A stretch of DNA of 64,000 nucleotides from Nonomuraea polychroma (lineage in GTDB: Bacteria; Actinomycetota; Actinomycetes; Streptosporangiales; Streptosporangiaceae): positions 5,979,501 to 6,043,500 of the forward strand of contig NZ_SAUN01000001.1 of the NCBI RefSeq assembly GCF_004011505.1, given 5' to 3'. Of this stretch, positions 61,556 through 64,000 are shown in pieces. How positions within the stretch are numbered: position 1 is the stretch's first letter; each line of letters starts with the position of its first letter. Under the pieces are notes generated by a model. That model was not told where the DNA came from and ran no database searches. It saw only the letters and a program-made list of their open reading frames with translations. Position numbers and translations under genes: made by a program.

Positions 61556-62916
61556 GACAGGATCACCGCCGTTCCCTCGTCGTCCCACGTGGTCAGGGGG
61601 CGCAGGCCCTGCGGCGTCCATTCGGCGGCCACCGTGAGCGGGTGTCCTCCGGAGACGGCGATCAGCCGCCAGGGGTCACGGGACCGCGGGTGCAGCGGGA
61701 GACCTCCGAGTGTGGTGCGCTCGGGAACCACTCCTGCCAGGACGAGGGGCCAGGACTCGGTCCACGGGTCCTCGGCCAGCGCCCCCGCCACCTCGTCGAG
61801 CGCCTCCTCCGGCGACACCCCGGCCGGTACGGCCGCGGGGACGGCGTCATGGCGGGCGGCGACCAGAGCGCGCAGCGGCGCGGCACCGGGGTAGAAGGTC
61901 ACGTCGGCGTCGATGGTGGTGCCGGTGACCAGGGAGGCGTCCAAGGGCTGGCCCTGCGGCGCGAAGGACAGGATCAGCGCCGGTCGGCCGGTGGCGCGGC
62001 CACGGAGCCAGACGCGGCGGGCTGTCAGCCGGTCCTGCACCTCGTCCCGCCTGCCCAGCACGTCCCATTGGTCGCGTGTCGCGGGACCGGCCAGCACCTC
62101 TTCCCTGGTGACCGGGAAGCCGGTGCGGATGAGGACGGTCTGGGCCAGCGGGCCGGGCAGCTCGGAGCGCCGCCGGTAGGCGACGGCGAGCAGGTTGATC
62201 AGGGTGTATTCCTCCAGGAGCCGCCCCGGCCAGTCGTCCTCCGCCCGCACCTGCGCCAGGCGCGAGACCGCGCCCGCGACGCCGGGCGCCTGGGCGTCGA
62301 TGAGGCGTTTGGCCAGGCCGTCCCAGTCATGCTCGGCGGCCCCGGCCAACCCCTGGCGCACCTGGTCGGCCAGCCACCGCTCCACCTCGGCCAGCCCGGA
62401 GGCGACCCGCGCGTGGCGCGGGGACTCGGCGCGCCCCTGACGTGCGTGCTCGGCGCTCGAACCGGCCTGGCCCTGACGTGCCGGCTCGGCGTCCGCTGGT
62501 GAGCCGGCGGCCTTGGCCCGGGCGGCATCGAGGCGGGCCGCCGCTTTGTCCGCGCGTTCCGCCCGCGCCTCCTGCCACTCCGTCACCCACTGCGGCGCCG
62601 CCTCCGCCTCCGGCACCCCGTCGGCGGACCACATGAGCAGCAGCCCGAGCGCATGCTTGCAGGGGAACTTCCGGCTCGGGCAACTGCACCGGTAGGCGGG
62701 CTCGGTCAGGTCGACGCACGCCAGGTAAGGCCTGGCCCCGCTGCCCTTGCACTCGCCGTACACGACCGTGCCCGTCGCGCCGCGCGACGACCACTTCCCC
62801 GGCGCCGCGACCCCTTGGGCAGCCTTCTGGGAGGAGGCGTCGGGGGCGAGAGCGAGCACCTGATCCCGGCTCCACCGTTCGACCACCTGCCGCAGACTAA
62901 CCAGCCCGACCGACAT
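61552..62916 (-). CDS. SWIM zinc-finger protein, first gene of the MoxR operon
   Basis: A 454-residue protein. Near residue 80 it carries a SWIM zinc finger (YRCSCPSRKFPCKH, the CxCxnCxH pattern). A Ser/Ala/Gln-rich linker with repeated ARQGxA units follows, and the rest is a globular domain. E. coli YehQ is a SWIM protein in a similar operon. Two in-frame ATGs are possible, 62937 and 62916; neither has a good ribosome-binding site. It is divergent from the cupin gene. Confidence 0.8.
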   Translation of the reverse strand: MSVGLVSLRQVVERWSRDQVLALAPDASSQKAAQGVAAPGKWSSRGATGTVVYGECKGSGARPYLACVDLTEPAYRCSCPSRKFPCKHALGLLLMWSADGVPEAEAAPQWVTEWQEARAERADKAAARLDAARAKAAGSPADAEPARQGQAGSSAEHARQGRAESPRHARVASGLAEVERWLADQVRQGLAGAAEHDWDGLAKRLIDAQAPGVAGAVSRLAQVRAEDDWPGRLLEEYTLINLLAVAYRRRSELPGPLAQTVLIRTGFPVTREEVLAGPATRDQWDVLGRRDEVQDRLTARRVWLRGRATGRPALILSFAPQGQPLDASLVTGTTIDADVTFYPGAAPLRALVAARHDAVPAAVPAGVSPEEALDEVAGALAEDPWTESWPLVLAGVVPERTTLGGLPLHPRSRDPWRLIAVSGGHPLTVAAEWTPQGLRPLTTWDDEGTAVILS

Positions 62917-63023
62917 TTCGCCGCAAGTCGGGGACATCCCCTCGGTGAAGCTCTGACCGTCGGCCGGCCGCCGCAGACGGGCAGGTGCCACCCTTCCCGA
63001 TCTCTATCCCTAAAATCGGCTGA

Positions 63024-63569
63024 GTGGAGCTGAAGACCTATCCCGACGGCCCGGCCATCGAGGTGCCCGACGAGGCCGCGGCCCTCGCCAGCCCGCTGGA
63101 GGGGCAACTCGTCCTCGACGGCACCCGCTTCCTGCGCCGGGACGTCACGGGCGCCCCGGTGGCGTTCGTCGAGCGGCCGCCCGTCGCCGCCGCCCTCGAC
63201 CTGCTCCCCCACCCCGAGGGTGGCTGGTTCCGGGAGACGTGGAGGTCGGCGGTGACGTTCCACCCGGACGGATACGACGGACCGCGGGCCAGCGCCACCG
63301 GCATCTACTTCCTGCTGAACCCGGGCGAGGAGTCGGTGCCGCACATGGTCAGGTCGGACGAGGTGTGGCTGTGGCACCGCGGCGGGCCCCTCAGTCTGAC
63401 CGTCGGCGACACGACGGTCAGGCTGGGCCCGCAGGTGGAGGACGGGCAGGTGCCGCAGGCGATCGTCCCCGGCGGGGTGTGGCAGTCGGCCCGCCCGGCA
63501 GGCGACGAGCCCGTCCTGGTGAGCTGCGTCGTGTCCCCGGGCTTCGATTTTGCCGATTTCACCGCATAG
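63024..63569 (+). CDS. Cupin_5 family (DUF985) protein
   Basis: A 181-residue single-domain cupin. Typical blocks are HPEGGWFRETWRS, FLLNPGEESVPHMVRSDEVW (metal-facing residues), VWQSARPAGDEPVLVSCVVS and SPGFDFADF. The metal-dependent function is not known for most members. The first about 65 residues are an acidic extension. The GTG at 63024 follows a TAAAAT box by eight bases, suggesting a leaderless mRNA. Confidence 0.83.
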   Translation: MELKTYPDGPAIEVPDEAAALASPLEGQLVLDGTRFLRRDVTGAPVAFVERPPVAAALDLLPHPEGGWFRETWRSAVTFHPDGYDGPRASATGIYFLLNPGEESVPHMVRSDEVWLWHRGGPLSLTVGDTTVRLGPQVEDGQVPQAIVPGGVWQSARPAGDEPVLVSCVVSPGFDFADFTA

Positions 63570-63636
63570 GCGGGCGGGCTGCCGCGTGACAAACGACCAC
63601 GGTTTCGCCGGGCCGCCAAGGGGCAGCCCGTGCGCC

Positions 63637-63906
63637 ATGAAAGAAAAAGAATGGAACGTGCGCATCCTGCTGACCGAGGACGGCGACGACACGGCTGCGC
63701 GGGCAGCGCTCACCATTGACGACGGCACCGTGATCAGGGGTGACGGGCGGGCCAGGCGCAATCCGTCCGACCCTTCGGTGCCTGAGATCGGGGACGAGCT
63801 GGCCGCCTCCCGCGCCCTGGCCGACCTGGCCGAACGCCTGGCGGTCATCACCCAACGGGACATCGCGAGCTCGGCGGACTCTCCAGCCCAGAGCCGTTCT
63901 TGGTAA
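63637..63906 (+). CDS. DUF1876-domain protein
   Basis: An 89-residue protein with the DUF1876 pattern (KEWNVRILLTEDGDDTAARA, RNPSDPSVPEIGDELAASRAL, LAERL). The domain has an alpha/beta fold related to double-stranded-RNA-binding domains; its function is unknown. The ATG is 67 bases after the cupin stop. Many actinobacteria carry several copies. Confidence 0.85.
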   Translation: MKEKEWNVRILLTEDGDDTAARAALTIDDGTVIRGDGRARRNPSDPSVPEIGDELAASRALADLAERLAVITQRDIASSADSPAQSRSW

Positions 63907-63966
63907 ATGTCATTGGGCCGCGAAGAATGGAATTCAGTACTTTTCCATCCGCTCCGGAGAATTGCC

Positions 63967-64000
63967 GTGGCGAACCGAACGATTCACCGGCTGAGGGGTT
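63967..64000 (+). CDS. Possible start of a gene cut by the window end
   Basis: GTG at 63967 with CCGGAG about seven bases before opens eleven codons (VANRTIHRLRG) to the window end. Too short to judge. Confidence 0.25.
   Translation, partial: MANRTIHRLRG

Overview
The window is GC-rich chromosomal DNA (third codon positions strongly G/C, many GTG starts, short intergenic gaps, ATGA start-stop overlaps). It comes from an actinomycete. The gene families (LCP protein, leucine catabolism, MoxR/VWA operon, OhrR-type MarR, ROK regulator) fit a Streptosporangiaceae-like genus such as Nonomuraea, but that placement is inference. I found no rRNA, tRNA, CRISPR array, insertion sequence or prophage.

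Layout from left to right. 1-5.1 kb: leucine-catabolism genes on the minus strand (possible acyl-CoA dehydrogenase start, HMG-CoA lyase, methylcrotonyl-CoA carboxylase alpha and beta) with a divergent TetR gene. 5.2-7.7 kb: PadR regulator plus a DrrAB-type ABC exporter under a large inverted repeat. 7.8-10 kb: a coiled-coil protein built on 42-bp tandem repeats, then a secreted beta-repeat protein. 10-16.5 kb: fused alpha/beta 2-oxoacid dehydrogenase E1, an HEXXH membrane peptidase, CorA, an RHH-Clp_N fusion with a 31-residue membrane peptide, and a fumarylacetoacetate hydrolase-family enzyme behind a 14-codon leader. 16.6-23.7 kb: an AlkZ-like glycosylase, then a three-gene SMC operon that looks like kleisin, KITE and SMC subunits of a MukBEF/Wadjet-type complex with no nuclease subunit beside it. 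23.8-26.3 kb: an HTH-citrate synthase fusion divergent from a homocitrate/isopropylmalate synthase-type enzyme, sharing a repeat-rich promoter.

26.4-38.8 kb: OhrR-like MarR with a divergent esterase, an LCP cell-wall transferase, crotonase, two alpha/beta hydrolases, SbcD-SbcC and an epimerase. 38.8-47.6 kb: RibD-like reductase, HAD phosphatase, MHS transporter, type II NADH dehydrogenase, asparaginase with a glutamate-type ABC importer that has no ATPase gene, and a ROK regulator on a leaderless promoter. 47.6-52 kb: small uncharacterised membrane and cytosolic proteins, PurO-like protein, methyltransferase, and an enolase-superfamily pseudoenzyme whose 3' end is duplicated next to a remnant of another gene. 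52-55.8 kb: two MFS exporters and a TetR regulator with three palindromic operators.

55.8-62.9 kb is a tightly coupled five-gene operon (SWIM protein, HEAT-like protein, MoxR ATPase, DUF5682-like protein, VWA protein), a MoxR-VWA system related in layout to E. coli yehLMPQ. A cupin_5 protein and a DUF1876 protein close the window. The best candidates for little-described biology are the SMC operon at 17.7-23.7 kb, the RHH-Clp_N fusion with its perfect palindrome at 14.6-15.5 kb, and the MoxR-VWA operon.
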